64,000 nucleotides of DNA from UBA2357 sp041916775. GTDB lineage: Bacteria > Pseudomonadota > Gammaproteobacteria > Burkholderiales > Rhodocyclaceae. Of the stretch, positions 47,238 to 56,908 are shown piece by piece; position 1 is the stretch's first letter; each line of letters begins with the position of its first letter. Below the pieces are notes generated by a model that was not told where the DNA came from, made no database searches, and worked only from the letters and a program-made list of their open reading frames with translations. The DNA lies in contig JAYRYZ010000004.1 of the NCBI GenBank assembly GCA_041916775.1, forward strand, positions 143,107 to 207,106, in the 5' to 3' direction. The translations under genes and the position numbers were made by a program.

Positions 47238-48200
47238 TCAGGTGGCTTCCTGTGCCTTTCTCGACGTGTGCCACAGGCTCGCGACGACCGAGATAGCAAG
47301 GATGGTGCCGACCACCGACAGCGACACCAGCACCGGGATCTTCACCCACTCCACGATCAGCATCTTGGTGCCGATGAAGACCAGGATCGCGGCGAGACCG
47401 TACTTCAGCAACTCGAAGCGGTCGCCCAGGTCGGCGAGCAGGAAGTACATCGCGCGCAGGCCGAGGATCGCGAACAGGTTGGAGGTGAGCACGATGAACG
47501 GATCGGTGGTGATCGCGAAGATCGCCGGGATGCTGTCCACCGCGAAGATCACGTCCGAGATCTCCACCAGCACCAGCGCGAGAAACAGCGGCGTCATCAT
47601 GCGCACGCCGTCGCGCACGACGAAGAAGCGCTCGCCTTCGAGCTTCTCCGTGACAGGGTAATGCTTGCGTATCCAGCGGATGAACGGGTTCTTCTCGAGA
47701 TCCGGGTCATGCTCGGCGAACCACACCATCTTGATGCCGGTGGCGACGAGGAAGGCGCCGAAGAGATAGAGGATCCAGTGGAACTCGGCGATCAGCCAGC
47801 TGCCCGCGAAGATCATGATCGTACGCAGCACGATCGCACCCACGATGCCGTACAGCAACACCCGCCGCTGCAGCTCCAGCGGCACGGCGAAGAAGCTGAA
47901 GATCATCATCCACACGAACACGTTGTCGACCGCGAGCGATTTCTCGACCAGGTATCCGGTGACGAAGGCGAGCGCCTTCTCGTTGGCGACCGCGCGGCCG
48001 AGCGAACCGTCGAGAAACCACCAAAGGCCGCCCGCAAACAGCAGTGCCACCGTGACCCAGGCGCACGACCACGCGGCCGCCTCCTTCAAGCTGACACGAT
48101 GCTGCTTCCCACCGCCAAACACGAAGAGGTCCAGCAACAACATCGTGACGACGATGGCGGCAAAAGCCGCCCATAACCACCAGGTTCCGATCGATTCCAC
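47238..48200 (-). CDS. TerC/Alx-family membrane protein, probable manganese exporter
   Basis: The 320-residue protein has nine or so helices and the TerC pattern: LVEKSLAVDNVFVWMMIFSFF, with the conserved Asp and Asn of the metal path, and its partner in the second half VLVEISDVIFAVDSIPAIFAITTDPFIVLTSNLFAILGLRAMYF. E. coli Alx and related TerC proteins help remove manganese. The start is the GTG at 48200, six bases after GGAG. A frame continuing to 48245 would start inside a terminator hairpin and is rejected. Expression is under a yybP-ykoY-type manganese riboswitch. Confidence 0.88.
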   Translation of the reverse strand: MESIGTWWLWAAFAAIVVTMLLLDLFVFGGGKQHRVSLKEAAAWSCAWVTVALLFAGGLWWFLDGSLGRAVANEKALAFVTGYLVEKSLAVDNVFVWMMIFSFFAVPLELQRRVLLYGIVGAIVLRTIMIFAGSWLIAEFHWILYLFGAFLVATGIKMVWFAEHDPDLEKNPFIRWIRKHYPVTEKLEGERFFVVRDGVRMMTPLFLALVLVEISDVIFAVDSIPAIFAITTDPFIVLTSNLFAILGLRAMYFLLADLGDRFELLKYGLAAILVFIGTKMLIVEWVKIPVLVSLSVVGTILAISVVASLWHTSRKAQEAT

Positions 48201-48223
48201 AACAGGCTCCGCAAGAAAGAAAA

Positions 48224-48252
48224 AGGGTCTGATCCCGTAGGACACAGACCCT
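48224..48252 (-). terminator. Terminator between riboswitch and terC
   Basis: On the minus strand AGGGTCTG and CAGACCCT form an 8-bp stem (48252-48245 with 48231-48224), followed by TTTTTCTTTCTT. It sits between the aptamer and the terC ribosome site, so it can cut off terC when the riboswitch is unbound. Confidence 0.8.
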
Positions 48253-48264
48253 GCGTTCCTTCTT

Positions 48265-48392
48265 CGCGCACGGACCTTGCCCTAGGGCAAGGTCTCGCTT
48301 GCAACGCACGCGTTGCCCGCAGCACCGGGCGGACATTCGAGAATGTCCCGCCGTGATGACGATGATGCGGCGTGAAAAGCTACTCCCCTTGA
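48265..48392 (-). promoter_or_regulatory. yybP-ykoY manganese riboswitch
   Basis: The minus-strand leader has the two conserved blocks of this class: AAGGGGAGTAGC at its 5' part (GGGGAGTAGC at 48388-48379) and GCAAGCGAGACC at its 3' part (GCGAGACC near 48298-48291). Between them lie stems with GGGACATTCTCGAATGTCC and GGCAACGCGTGCGTTGC. A perfect 22-base palindrome (48273-48294) follows and overlaps the last conserved block, so it can compete with the bound fold. The riboswitch class senses Mn2+ and is known before terC/alx and mntP. The 337 bases between terC and the AI-2E gene are mostly this element. Confidence 0.85.
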
Positions 48393-48537
48393 TGCGCCGG
48401 AGTGTAGGCGCTGCCGAGCCAAAGTCAAGCGGAGGATGGACCTTCGCCTCAACCGACGTGACTTTTCCGCCGACTGCGCACCATCAGCGGCTAACATCGC
48501 GCCTACGTGATGGACCGGGAAACGGAAGGCAGGGAAC

Positions 48538-49626
48538 ATGATCGACCAGTTCGCCGACAGGATCGTCAGCCGCGTCATCCTCGGGCTTCTGCTAGGGGGC
48601 TTGCTGTTGTTGGGGTATGCGGTGCTGCATCCCTTCATCGTGCCGGTGGCGTGGGCGGTCATCATCGCCTATGCCACCTGGCCGCTATATCGCCGCCTGC
48701 GTGCGCGCATGCCGCGTTACCCGGGCGTGGCCGCGTTCCTCATGACCGTGGCGCTGAGCGCCGCCTTCATCATCCCCGCGCTGTGGATGGGGATGCTGCT
48801 GCGTACCGAGCTCGGGGTTGCGATCGCGGCGGTGACGGCGCAGATCCGCGGTGGCGCGCTCGCGTTGCCGGACTTCGTGCGCAGCCTGCCTTGGGCGGGG
48901 GATGCGCTGCAGGAACTCATCGACGCGCTGATCGGCGACCCCGAGGCCTTCAGGGCCAATCTCAACGCCTGGGTGCGGCAGGGCGGCGATCTCGCGGTGG
49001 TGCTGCTCGGGGACGTCGGGCGCAACGCCGCCAAGCTCGCCTTTGCGCTGATCACGGTGTTCTTCCTCTATCGTGACGGCGACCATGTGCTCGCGCAGGT
49101 GCATGCGGTGTTGCACCGCTTCCTCGGTCAGCGCGTCGATGCCTACCTCGCCGCCGTGGGCGGGATGACCACTGCGGTGGTGTGGGGGCTGATCGCCACC
49201 GCGCTTGCCCAGGGGGCGGTCGCGGGCTTGGGCTATTGGTGGGCGGGCCTGTCCGCGCCGGTGCTGCTCGGGGCGCTGACCGCGCTGATTGCGCTGATCC
49301 CGTTCGGCACACCGTTCGCCTGGGGTTCGCTAGGCGTGTGGCTGCTCGTCTCCGGCCATACCGCGGAGGGGATCGGGCTGCTGCTGTGGGGCGCGCTGGT
49401 GGTGAGCTGGGTGGATAACCTGATCCGCCCGCTCGTCATCAGCAATGCCACCAAGATTCCGTTCGTGTTGGTGATGTTCGGCGTGCTCGGCGGGCTGGCC
49501 GCGTTCGGGCTGGTGGGGCTTTTCCTCGGACCGGTCGTGCTGGTGGTGCTGATGGCGGTCTGGCGCGAGTGGATCGAGGAATCCCGGCTCGGCCAGACCG
49601 CGGCGGATCTCGATCAGGGCCGGTAA
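48538..49626 (+). CDS. AI-2E family (PerM/YdiK) membrane transporter
   Basis: The 362-residue protein has the AI-2E/PerM layout: two N-terminal helices (VILGLLLGGLLLLGYAVLHPFIVPVAWAVIIAYATWPLYRRL), a soluble middle, and a group of C-terminal helices with ALTALIALIPFGTPFAWG and VDNLIRPLVISNATKIPFVLVMFGVLGGLAAFGLVGLFLGPV. Family members move autoinducer-2, Na+ or other ions; the solute here is unknown. Its last 13 bases overlap the end of the convergent cysW gene. It is one of the two genes that split the sulfate uptake operon. Confidence 0.85.
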   Translation: MIDQFADRIVSRVILGLLLGGLLLLGYAVLHPFIVPVAWAVIIAYATWPLYRRLRARMPRYPGVAAFLMTVALSAAFIIPALWMGMLLRTELGVAIAAVTAQIRGGALALPDFVRSLPWAGDALQELIDALIGDPEAFRANLNAWVRQGGDLAVVLLGDVGRNAAKLAFALITVFFLYRDGDHVLAQVHAVLHRFLGQRVDAYLAAVGGMTTAVVWGLIATALAQGAVAGLGYWWAGLSAPVLLGALTALIALIPFGTPFAWGSLGVWLLVSGHTAEGIGLLLWGALVVSWVDNLIRPLVISNATKIPFVLVMFGVLGGLAAFGLVGLFLGPVVLVVLMAVWREWIEESRLGQTAADLDQGR

Positions 49627-50495
49627 TCGGCTGCAGCCCGATGCTCCACCCAGGTCTTGATGCACAGCGTCACCAGCGCCAGCGCCGCGAGCAGGGAAGC
49701 GACCGCGAAGGCGGCGGCGAACTGGTACTCGTTGTAGAGGATCTCCACATGCAGCGGCAGGGTGTTGGTGAGGCCGCGGATGTGGCCCGATACCACCGAC
49801 ACCGCGCCGAACTCACCCATCGCCCGCGCGTTCGTCAGAATCACCCCATACAGCAGGCCCCACTTGATGTTCGGCAGGGTCACGTGCCAGAAGGTCTGCC
49901 AGCCGTTCGCGCCCAGCACCACCGCCGCCTCCTCTTCGTCCTTGCCCTGAGCCTGCATCAGCGGGATGAGCTCGCGCGCAATGAAGGGGAAGGTGACGAA
50001 CACGGTGGCGAGCACGATCCCCGGCACCGCAAAGATGATCTTGATGTCGTGCTCCGCGAGCCATGGCCCGAACCAGCCCTGCGCGCCGAACACCAGCACG
50101 TAGATCAGGCCCGCGACCACCGGCGACACCGAGAACGGCAGATCGATCAGCGTGGTCAGGAAGTGCTTGCCGCGGAACTCGAACTTCGCGATCGCCCACG
50201 CCGCGCTCACCCCGAACACCAGGTTGAGCGGCACCGCGATCGCCGCGGCGAGCAGGGTGAGGCGTACCGCCGAGAGCGCATCCGGGTCGGTGAGCGCAGT
50301 GATGTACACGCCCCAGCCCTTGCGCAGCGCCTCGACGAACACCGCGATCAGCGGCATCAGCAGGAACACCGCGAAGAAGACAAGCGCGGTGCCGAGGATC
50401 AGCCACTTCACCAGCGGCGTCTCGCGCGTCGCGGCGCGGCTCTCGAAGCGGGCGGCGTGGTCGCCGCCCAGGTGCAGTGTGGTGGCGCCGGCCAT
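49614..50495 (-). CDS. cysW: CysW: sulfate ABC transporter permease
   Basis: The 293-residue permease has six helices and the permease motif of sulfate importers, EEEAAVVLGANGWQTFWHVTLPNIKWGLLYGVILTNARAMGEFGAVSVVSG, which contacts CysA. LPFSVSPVVAGLIYVLVFG is typical for CysW. The ATG at 50495 overlaps the cysT stop (TGATG) and GGGAGGG precedes it. cysA is expected next but lies 2.6 kb further along this strand. Confidence 0.94.
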   Translation of the reverse strand: MAGATTLHLGGDHAARFESRAATRETPLVKWLILGTALVFFAVFLLMPLIAVFVEALRKGWGVYITALTDPDALSAVRLTLLAAAIAVPLNLVFGVSAAWAIAKFEFRGKHFLTTLIDLPFSVSPVVAGLIYVLVFGAQGWFGPWLAEHDIKIIFAVPGIVLATVFVTFPFIARELIPLMQAQGKDEEEAAVVLGANGWQTFWHVTLPNIKWGLLYGVILTNARAMGEFGAVSVVSGHIRGLTNTLPLHVEILYNEYQFAAAFAVASLLAALALVTLCIKTWVEHRAAADYRP

Positions 50496-51331
50496 CAGCG
50501 GTCCCTCCCGGTACGTTTCGCGGTCCACGCCTGCAGGCCGTTGATGACCAGCAGCAGCGTGAAGGAGATGATCAGCATCACCGTGGCGATCGCGGTCGCG
50601 CCCGCATAGTCGTATTGCTCGAGCTTGGTGATGATCATCAGCGGCGTGATTTCCGACACCATCGGGATGTTGCCGGCGATGAAGATCACCGAACCGTACT
50701 CGCCCACCGCGCGCGCGAACGCGAGCGCGAAGCCGGTGAGCAGCGCTGGCAGCAGGATCGGCAGGATCACGTGGCGAAAGGTCTGCCAGCGCTGCGCCCC
50801 GAGGCACGCCGCAGCCTCCTCAAGCTCGGTGTCGAGATCTTCCAGGATGGGTTGCACCGTGCGCACCACGAAGGGCAGGCCGATGAACACCAACGCCACC
50901 AACACCCCCAGCGGCTTGAACGCGACCTGGATGCCGAGCGGCTCCAGATACTGGCCGATCCAGCCGTTCTTCGCATACAGCGCGGTGAGCGAAATGCCCG
51001 CCACCGCAGTGGGTAGCGCGAAGGGCAGATCCACCAGCGCGTCGATCACCTTCTTGCCCGGGAACGAATAGCGCACCAGCGCCCATGCCAGCATCAGGCC
51101 GAACACCGCGTTGATCGCCGCCGCGATGAGCGACATGCCGAACGACAGTTTGTAGGAGGCCACCACGCGCGGCGCGGTGACGACCGACCAGAACTGTTCG
51201 AAGCTCAGCGTCGCGGTCTTGAGGAACACCGCCGCGAGCGGGATGAGCACGATCAGCGACAGATACCCCAGCGTGTAGCCCAGCGTCAGGTTGAAGCCGG
51301 GCAGCACGCGGAACGTGCGGGTTGCAGCCAT
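50495..51331 (-). CDS. cysT: CysT: sulfate ABC transporter permease
   Basis: The 278-residue permease partners CysW. It opens with RVLPGFNLTLGYTLGYLSLIVLIPLAAVFL and has VDLPFALPTAVAGISLTALYAKNGWIG and the CysA-contact motif LEEAAACLGAQRWQTFRHVILPILLPALLTGFALAFARAVGEYGSVIFIAGN. All six helices are present. Start and stop codons overlap with sbp upstream and cysW downstream by one base each, so the three genes are translated in series. Confidence 0.95.
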   Translation of the reverse strand: MAATRTFRVLPGFNLTLGYTLGYLSLIVLIPLAAVFLKTATLSFEQFWSVVTAPRVVASYKLSFGMSLIAAAINAVFGLMLAWALVRYSFPGKKVIDALVDLPFALPTAVAGISLTALYAKNGWIGQYLEPLGIQVAFKPLGVLVALVFIGLPFVVRTVQPILEDLDTELEEAAACLGAQRWQTFRHVILPILLPALLTGFALAFARAVGEYGSVIFIAGNIPMVSEITPLMIITKLEQYDYAGATAIATVMLIISFTLLLVINGLQAWTAKRTGRDR

Positions 51332-52344
51332 CAGCGCTTCACCACGATCTGGTCGAATACCCCGCCGTCCGCGAAGTGCCTCTTCTGCGCCGCCTGCCAG
51401 CCGCCGAGCTTCTCATCCACCGTGAAGATGCGGATCGGCGGAAACTTGGCTGCGTTCTGCTGCAGCACTGCCGGGTCGCGCGGGCGGAAGTTGTGCTTCG
51501 CGATGATCTCCTGCCCCGGCGTGGAGAACAGGAAGTTCAGGTAGGCCTCGGCCAGCTTGGCCGAGCCGCGCTTGTCGGTCACCGACTTCACCGCCGCGAC
51601 CGGCGCCGCGCCGTCGATCGAGATCGAGGGATAGACGACGTCGAACTTGTCGCCGCCGAGTTCCTTCGCGATCAGGATGGCCTCGTTCTCGAAGGTGACG
51701 AGCACATCGCCGACATCGCGCTGGGTGAAGGTGGTGGTCGCGCCGCGTCCGCCGCCGTCCAGCACCGGCACGTTGGCGAAGAGCTTCGCGACGAAGGCGC
51801 GCGCCCCGTCCTCGCTGCCGGTCTTGTCCAGCGCATAGCCCCATGCGGCGAGATAGGTGTAGCGGCCGTTGCCGGAGGTCTTGGGGTTGGGCACGATCAC
51901 CTGCAGGCCGTCGCGGGTGAGGTCGCTCCAGTCCTTGATGTCTTTCGGGTTGCCCTTGCGCACCAGGAACACCGATGTGGTGGTGTAGGGCGTGGCGTCG
52001 TGCGGAAGGCGCTTGCGCCAGTCGGCCTCGACCAGACCGTTCTTCACCAGGATGTCGATGTCCGGCGCCTGGTTCATCGTCACCACGTCGGCCTCGAGCC
52101 CGGCGACGACCGCCAGAGCCTGCTTGCTGGAGCCGCCGTGGGACTGGTTGATCGTCACCACCTCCCCGGTTTCGGCCTTCCATTGCGCCGCGAAGGCCGA
52201 GTTGATGTCCTTGTAGAGCTCGCGGGACACATCGTAGGAGGCATTCAGCAACGACGTCTGCGCGCTCGCGAGGGTGGCGAAGCCGAGCGCGGCCGTGATG
52301 ACGCCACCGCGCAGAATGCTGTTGAGGGATCGGGTCGGGGACAT
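51331..52344 (-). CDS. sbp: Sbp: periplasmic sulfate-binding protein
   Basis: The 337-residue protein has a signal peptide ending TLASAQ near residue 29. The mature part has the sulfate-binding pattern: LLNASYDVSRELYKDINSAF, NQSHGGSSKQALAVVAGLEADVVTMNQ, VFLVRKGNPKDIKDWSDLT, VIVPNPKTSGNGRYTYLAAWGYAL and the C-terminal GGWQAAQKRHFADGGVFDQI. It delivers sulfate to CysTW. A second copy lies at 62560-63570. The two genes share a 63-base stretch at the 3' end with only two differences, a sign of gene conversion. AT-rich sequence about 50-90 bases upstream holds the promoter. Confidence 0.95.
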   Translation of the reverse strand: MSPTRSLNSILRGGVITAALGFATLASAQTSLLNASYDVSRELYKDINSAFAAQWKAETGEVVTINQSHGGSSKQALAVVAGLEADVVTMNQAPDIDILVKNGLVEADWRKRLPHDATPYTTTSVFLVRKGNPKDIKDWSDLTRDGLQVIVPNPKTSGNGRYTYLAAWGYALDKTGSEDGARAFVAKLFANVPVLDGGGRGATTTFTQRDVGDVLVTFENEAILIAKELGGDKFDVVYPSISIDGAAPVAAVKSVTDKRGSAKLAEAYLNFLFSTPGQEIIAKHNFRPRDPAVLQQNAAKFPPIRIFTVDEKLGGWQAAQKRHFADGGVFDQIVVKR

Positions 52345-52473
52345 GGCGAAACTCCTTATTCACAGTTCGCGCCGAGTCTAGAAGCGGTATTCCAAATCAA
52401 GAAATAATAAAAACCGCGTTTCTTATACGAAATACTGCTAAGAAGGTTTGCCTTTGCTGCATCCCAATGAGAA

Positions 52474-52502
52474 CGGCCCCTGCCGTGCGAGCAGGGGCCG
52501 TG
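52474..52502 (-). terminator. Hairpin after the encapsulin cargo gene
   Basis: A perfect 11-bp stem (52474-52484 with 52492-52502) closes a 7-base loop, 20 bases past the desulfurase stop. A short T-rich tract follows on the minus strand. It separates the encapsulin operon from sbp. Confidence 0.65.
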
Positions 52503-52521
52503 GGGTTGCACGCAACGCGAA

Positions 52522-54180
52522 TCAGCGCCGGGCGCTGGCGAGGCGACGGACTACCGACACCAGCGCGTCCACCTCCTCGCAGGTGTTGTAGAACGCCAGC
52601 GACGGCCGCACCGTCGCCTCGTGGCCGAAGCGCCGCAGGATGGGCTGGGCGCAGTGGTGGCCGGAGCGCACTGCGATGCCTTCCTCGTTGAGCGCCTTGC
52701 CGACCTCTTCGGGCTTGTAGCCCTTGAGCACGAAGGAGAGCACGCTCGCCTTGTCCTGCGCGGTGCCGATCAGCGTGATGCCCGGCACCGTCAGGAGGCC
52801 CCGCGTCGCATACGCCAGCAGATCGTGCTCGTAGCGCGCGATGTTCTCCATGCCGATGCGCTCGACATAGTCGATCGCCGCGCCCAGGCCCACTGCGTCC
52901 GCGATGTTGCCGGTGCCGGCCTCGAAGCGGGTGGGGGCGCCGTGGAAGAGCGTCTTCTCGAAGGTGACGTCGGCGATCATGTTGCCACCACCCTGCCATG
53001 GCGGCATGTTCTCGAGAATGTCGCGCTTGCCGTACACCGCGCCGATGCCGGTCGGGCCGAACACCTTGTGACCGGAGAAGATGAAGAAATCGGCGTCGAT
53101 GTCCTGCACATTCACCCGCATGTGCGACACCGACTGCGCGCCGTCGACCAGCGCGACCGCGCCGACGCGGTGTGCGAGCGCGACGATCTCCTTCACCGGC
53201 ACGACGGTGCCGAGCGCATTCGACACCTGCGTCACCGACACGATCCGGGTGCGGTCGTTGAGCAGCGTGCGGTACGCGTCGAGCAGCACCTGGCCCGAGT
53301 CGTCCACCGGGATCACGCGCAGCCTCGCCCCCTTCGCAGCGGCAAGCTGTTGCCACGGCACGATGTTGGCGTGGTGCTCGAGGTGAGAGACGATGATCTC
53401 GTCGCCCTCTCCCACGTTCTGCCAGCCCCAGGTCTTGGCGACGAGGTTGATGCCCTCCGTCGCCCCGCGCACGAAGATGATCTCCTCGGCCGAGCCGGCG
53501 CCGAGAAAGCGCGCCACCTTGCTGCGCGCGCCCTCGTAGGCATCGGTCGCACGTGCCGCCAGTTCATGCGCCGCACGGTGGATGTTGGAGTTCTCGTACC
53601 GGTAAAAATGCGCGAGCCGGTCGATCACCGCCTGCGGTTTCTGTGTGGTGGCGGCGTTGTCGAACCAGACCAGCGGACGGCCATTCACCCGCTCCTGCAG
53701 GATCGGGAAGTCGCGCCGTACCGCCTGCACATCGAAGGGCGGATGGGCGCCCTGGGCGACCTGTGGCACTGCCCCGGCCGTCGGAAGCGCCAGGAAGTAG
53801 AAGCTCGGCGCGGCCGGACCGGCCTGCGCTGCGCTGGCCGGTGCAGCCGGCTTCTCTGGCGTCGCGAGCAGCGCCTGTAGCTCCGCGGCGCCGGGCAGGC
53901 CGAACGACTGCGCGGTGATCCGGTCGTCCGGCAGGCCTGGGGCGCCGTGCCCTGCTTGCGCAGGCGCCAGTGCCGGCGCGCGACTGCCGAGCGCGAGCTC
54001 GGTCTGCGCCGGCTGAGGCGGGTGGCTGCCGAAAGGCAGCTTGGCGTCCACCCCGCCGGACGGCAGCGTGGCGAAGAACTCGCCCGCCAGCTGCGCCAGC
54101 ACCGACAGATCCGGCAAGCCCGGCGCTACGCCTCCCGCGAGGGCGGCGATGCCATCACTTGTAGGTGTCGGGATAGTCAT
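52522..54180 (-). CDS. Cysteine desulfurase, cargo of family 2A encapsulin
   Basis: The 552-residue protein is a SufS-like (type II) cysteine desulfurase with a long front part. The catalytic domain begins near residue 148 (FDVQAVRRDFPIL). The PLP lysine is Lys372 in FSGHKVFGPTG and the persulfide Cys is Cys510 in VRSGHHCAQPIL. Residues 1-147 are low-complexity and Pro/Ala-rich with three hydrophobic patches (PDLSVLAQLAGEFFATLPSG at 23-42, FGLPGAAELQALLATP at 93-108, PSFYFLALP at 125-133). In family 2A encapsulin systems such a disordered N-terminal region loads the desulfurase into the shell. Its start overlaps the shell gene by 26 bases. It takes sulfur from cysteine, leaving alanine. Confidence 0.93.
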   Translation of the reverse strand: MTIPTPTSDGIAALAGGVAPGLPDLSVLAQLAGEFFATLPSGGVDAKLPFGSHPPQPAQTELALGSRAPALAPAQAGHGAPGLPDDRITAQSFGLPGAAELQALLATPEKPAAPASAAQAGPAAPSFYFLALPTAGAVPQVAQGAHPPFDVQAVRRDFPILQERVNGRPLVWFDNAATTQKPQAVIDRLAHFYRYENSNIHRAAHELAARATDAYEGARSKVARFLGAGSAEEIIFVRGATEGINLVAKTWGWQNVGEGDEIIVSHLEHHANIVPWQQLAAAKGARLRVIPVDDSGQVLLDAYRTLLNDRTRIVSVTQVSNALGTVVPVKEIVALAHRVGAVALVDGAQSVSHMRVNVQDIDADFFIFSGHKVFGPTGIGAVYGKRDILENMPPWQGGGNMIADVTFEKTLFHGAPTRFEAGTGNIADAVGLGAAIDYVERIGMENIARYEHDLLAYATRGLLTVPGITLIGTAQDKASVLSFVLKGYKPEEVGKALNEEGIAVRSGHHCAQPILRRFGHEATVRPSLAFYNTCEEVDALVSVVRRLASARR

Positions 54181-55084
54181 GGTACTTGCCGATCTCCACG
54201 TCATCGAGCACAGCCAGCGCATCGTCGGTGAGCACCGCGAGCGAGCAATAAAGCGAAATCAGGTAGGACGCGATCGCGTTGCGGTTGATGCCCATGAAGC
54301 GCACCGACAGCCCCGGGCTCTGCTCGCCGGCCAGGCCGGGCTGGAACAGGCCGACCACACCCTGGCGCTTTTCGCCGGTACGCAGCAGGATGATCTTGGT
54401 CTTGCCGTCCTCGACCGGCACCTTGTCCGACGGAATCAGCGGCAGGCCGCGCCAGGTCAGGAACTGCGAGCCAAACAGCGACACCGTCGGCGGCGGCACG
54501 CCGCGGCGGGTGCATTCGCGGCCGAACGCCGCGATCGCGAGCGGGTGGGTGAGGAAGAAGCCCGGCTCCTTCCACACGCGGGTGATCAGGTCGTCGAGGT
54601 CGTCCGGCGTCGGTGCGCCGGAGAGCGTGGCGATGCGCTGCTCTTCCGCGACGTTGGCGAGCAGGCCGTAGTCCGGGTTGTTGATGAGTTCGGATTCCTG
54701 CCGCTCCTTGATCGTCTCGACGGTCAGGCGCAACTGCTCCTTGATCTGGTCGTGCGGGCTGCTGTACAGATCCGATACGCGGGTATGCACGTCGAGGATG
54801 GTCGTGACCGCGTTGAGGAAGTACTCGCGCGGCTGGTCCTCGTAGTCCACGTAGGTCTGCGGCAGCTCGGATTCGTCGCGCTGCGAGCAGGCTACGCGCA
54901 CGTCACGCGGGTTCTTGACCTTGTTGAGGCGGTAGATGTCGGCCTCGACCGGCAGCCATTGCAGGAGGTGCACCAGCCAGCGCGGCGAGATCGTCGACAG
55001 CTGGGCCGTGGTCTTGGTTGCGTTGGCCAACTGGCGGGCGGCGTTGTCGCCGAGCGCGGTCGGCACGTCATGATGCTCTGCCAT
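54155..55084 (-). CDS. Family 2A encapsulin shell protein (SrpI-like)
   Basis: The 309-residue protein has an HK97-type shell fold and the sequence of the SrpI group: RQLANATKTTAQLSTISPRWLVHLLQWLPVEADIYRLNKV in the extended N-terminal arm, DYEDQPREYFLNAVTTILDVHTRVSDLYSSPHDQIKEQLRLT, and a C-terminal part RRGVPPPTVSLFGSQFLTWRGLPLIPSDKVPV with the end VEIGKYHDYPDTYK. SrpI of Synechococcus assembles into a compartment holding a cysteine desulfurase, and sulfur starvation induces it. AAGGAG lies before the ATG at 55084. The cargo gene follows directly. The name is based on family knowledge; the context is decisive. Confidence 0.93.
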   Translation of the reverse strand: MAEHHDVPTALGDNAARQLANATKTTAQLSTISPRWLVHLLQWLPVEADIYRLNKVKNPRDVRVACSQRDESELPQTYVDYEDQPREYFLNAVTTILDVHTRVSDLYSSPHDQIKEQLRLTVETIKERQESELINNPDYGLLANVAEEQRIATLSGAPTPDDLDDLITRVWKEPGFFLTHPLAIAAFGRECTRRGVPPPTVSLFGSQFLTWRGLPLIPSDKVPVEDGKTKIILLRTGEKRQGVVGLFQPGLAGEQSPGLSVRFMGINRNAIASYLISLYCSLAVLTDDALAVLDDVEIGKYHDYPDTYK

Positions 55085-55182
55085 ACGTACTCCTTGGTTG
55101 AGGGGTGAATCGGTGTGAAATCGCGGGTGCGCGCGGCCCTCCGCGACGCATGCGCGGACGCGATGGGTCGGGCGAGCAGTGG

Positions 55183-56175
<993 letters not shown>

Positions 56176-56213
56176 TCCGGTGTCCTCGATGAGCTGGAGC
56201 AAGCGCCGGGCAC

Positions 56214-56756
56214 TCAGTCCTGCACCCATTCCAGTCCGGCATGACGCCAGCCGTTGAAACTGCCACGACGCTGGTGCGCGTCGAGATCGCCCTCGAAGCC
56301 TTCGGAGACGTTGAACACGTTGCGCAGTCCGGCCTTTGCCGCGGCTTCGGCCGCCAGCGCCGAGCGCTTGCCGCTGCGGCACAACAGCAGCACCGTCGCA
56401 TCCTTGCCGGCCTTGCTTTCCAGTTCGCGCACGAAGCGCGGGTTGCGGGTCAGCGCGGTGCCGGTGGCCCAGGCCACATGCAGCGAACCCGGTACATGGC
56501 CGACGAACTTGCGCTCCTCGGCGCTGCGCACGTCGATGAGCAGCGCCGCACCGCTGGAGAACAGCGCCCATGCCTCGGCCGGGGTGACGCTGCCAGCGAA
56601 GGGCAGCCCCGCCTCGGCGGCTTGCTGTCGGGCGCGCACGAGGATCGGGTCGTCGTTCGCGGCCGGGGCCTTGCTTGCATGGTCCGCCGTTTCGGCGGCT
56701 GCGACGACGATGCCCGGGCGGGCGACTTCACGGATTGCGGTGGCGGTGGCGGGCAT
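56214..56756 (-). CDS. Rhodanese-domain sulfurtransferase of the encapsulin cluster
   Basis: The 180-residue protein has a 55-residue leader without clear fold and then one rhodanese domain (about 57-165): FSSGAALLIDVRSAEERKFVGHVPGSLHVAW and the active-site loop CRSGKRS with Cys126. Rhodaneses carry persulfide sulfur; this one could pass sulfur from the desulfurase to acceptors, as expected for members of 2A encapsulin operons. The Ala-rich leader may mark it for interaction with the shell, which is speculative. GGAG lies before the ATG at 56756. It is the first gene of the operon. Confidence 0.88.
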   Translation of the reverse strand: MPATATAIREVARPGIVVAAAETADHASKAPAANDDPILVRARQQAAEAGLPFAGSVTPAEAWALFSSGAALLIDVRSAEERKFVGHVPGSLHVAWATGTALTRNPRFVRELESKAGKDATVLLLCRSGKRSALAAEAAAKAGLRNVFNVSEGFEGDLDAHQRRGSFNGWRHAGLEWVQD

Positions 56757-56845
56757 GTTCGGTCTCCAGTTCTCTGTGTTCAGGTTGTCCGGGTGTGTGC
56801 GATCGTGCTGTGTGACGCACATTACGCCGGGCGTTTATGACCTCG

Positions 56846-56854
56846 AACTAATAA
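56846..56854 (-). promoter_or_regulatory. Shared motif upstream of the encapsulin operon
   Basis: AACTAATAA (plus strand) lies 90 bases before the rhodanese start and is followed by AAAA. It resembles the AACCAAYAA motif found before tauD, tauA and the second sbp. It may be part of a promoter used under sulfur limitation. Confidence 0.4.
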
Positions 56855-56908
56855 AAAATGGGATTCATAGAAGAAAACCTGCTATCCATCTCGTCGGGTC
56901 GCCGGGCT

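Noticed and set aside
47238..48245. terC starting at 48245
   Set aside because: The first 15 codons would lie in and after a riboswitch terminator; the GTG at 48200 has a proper ribosome site.
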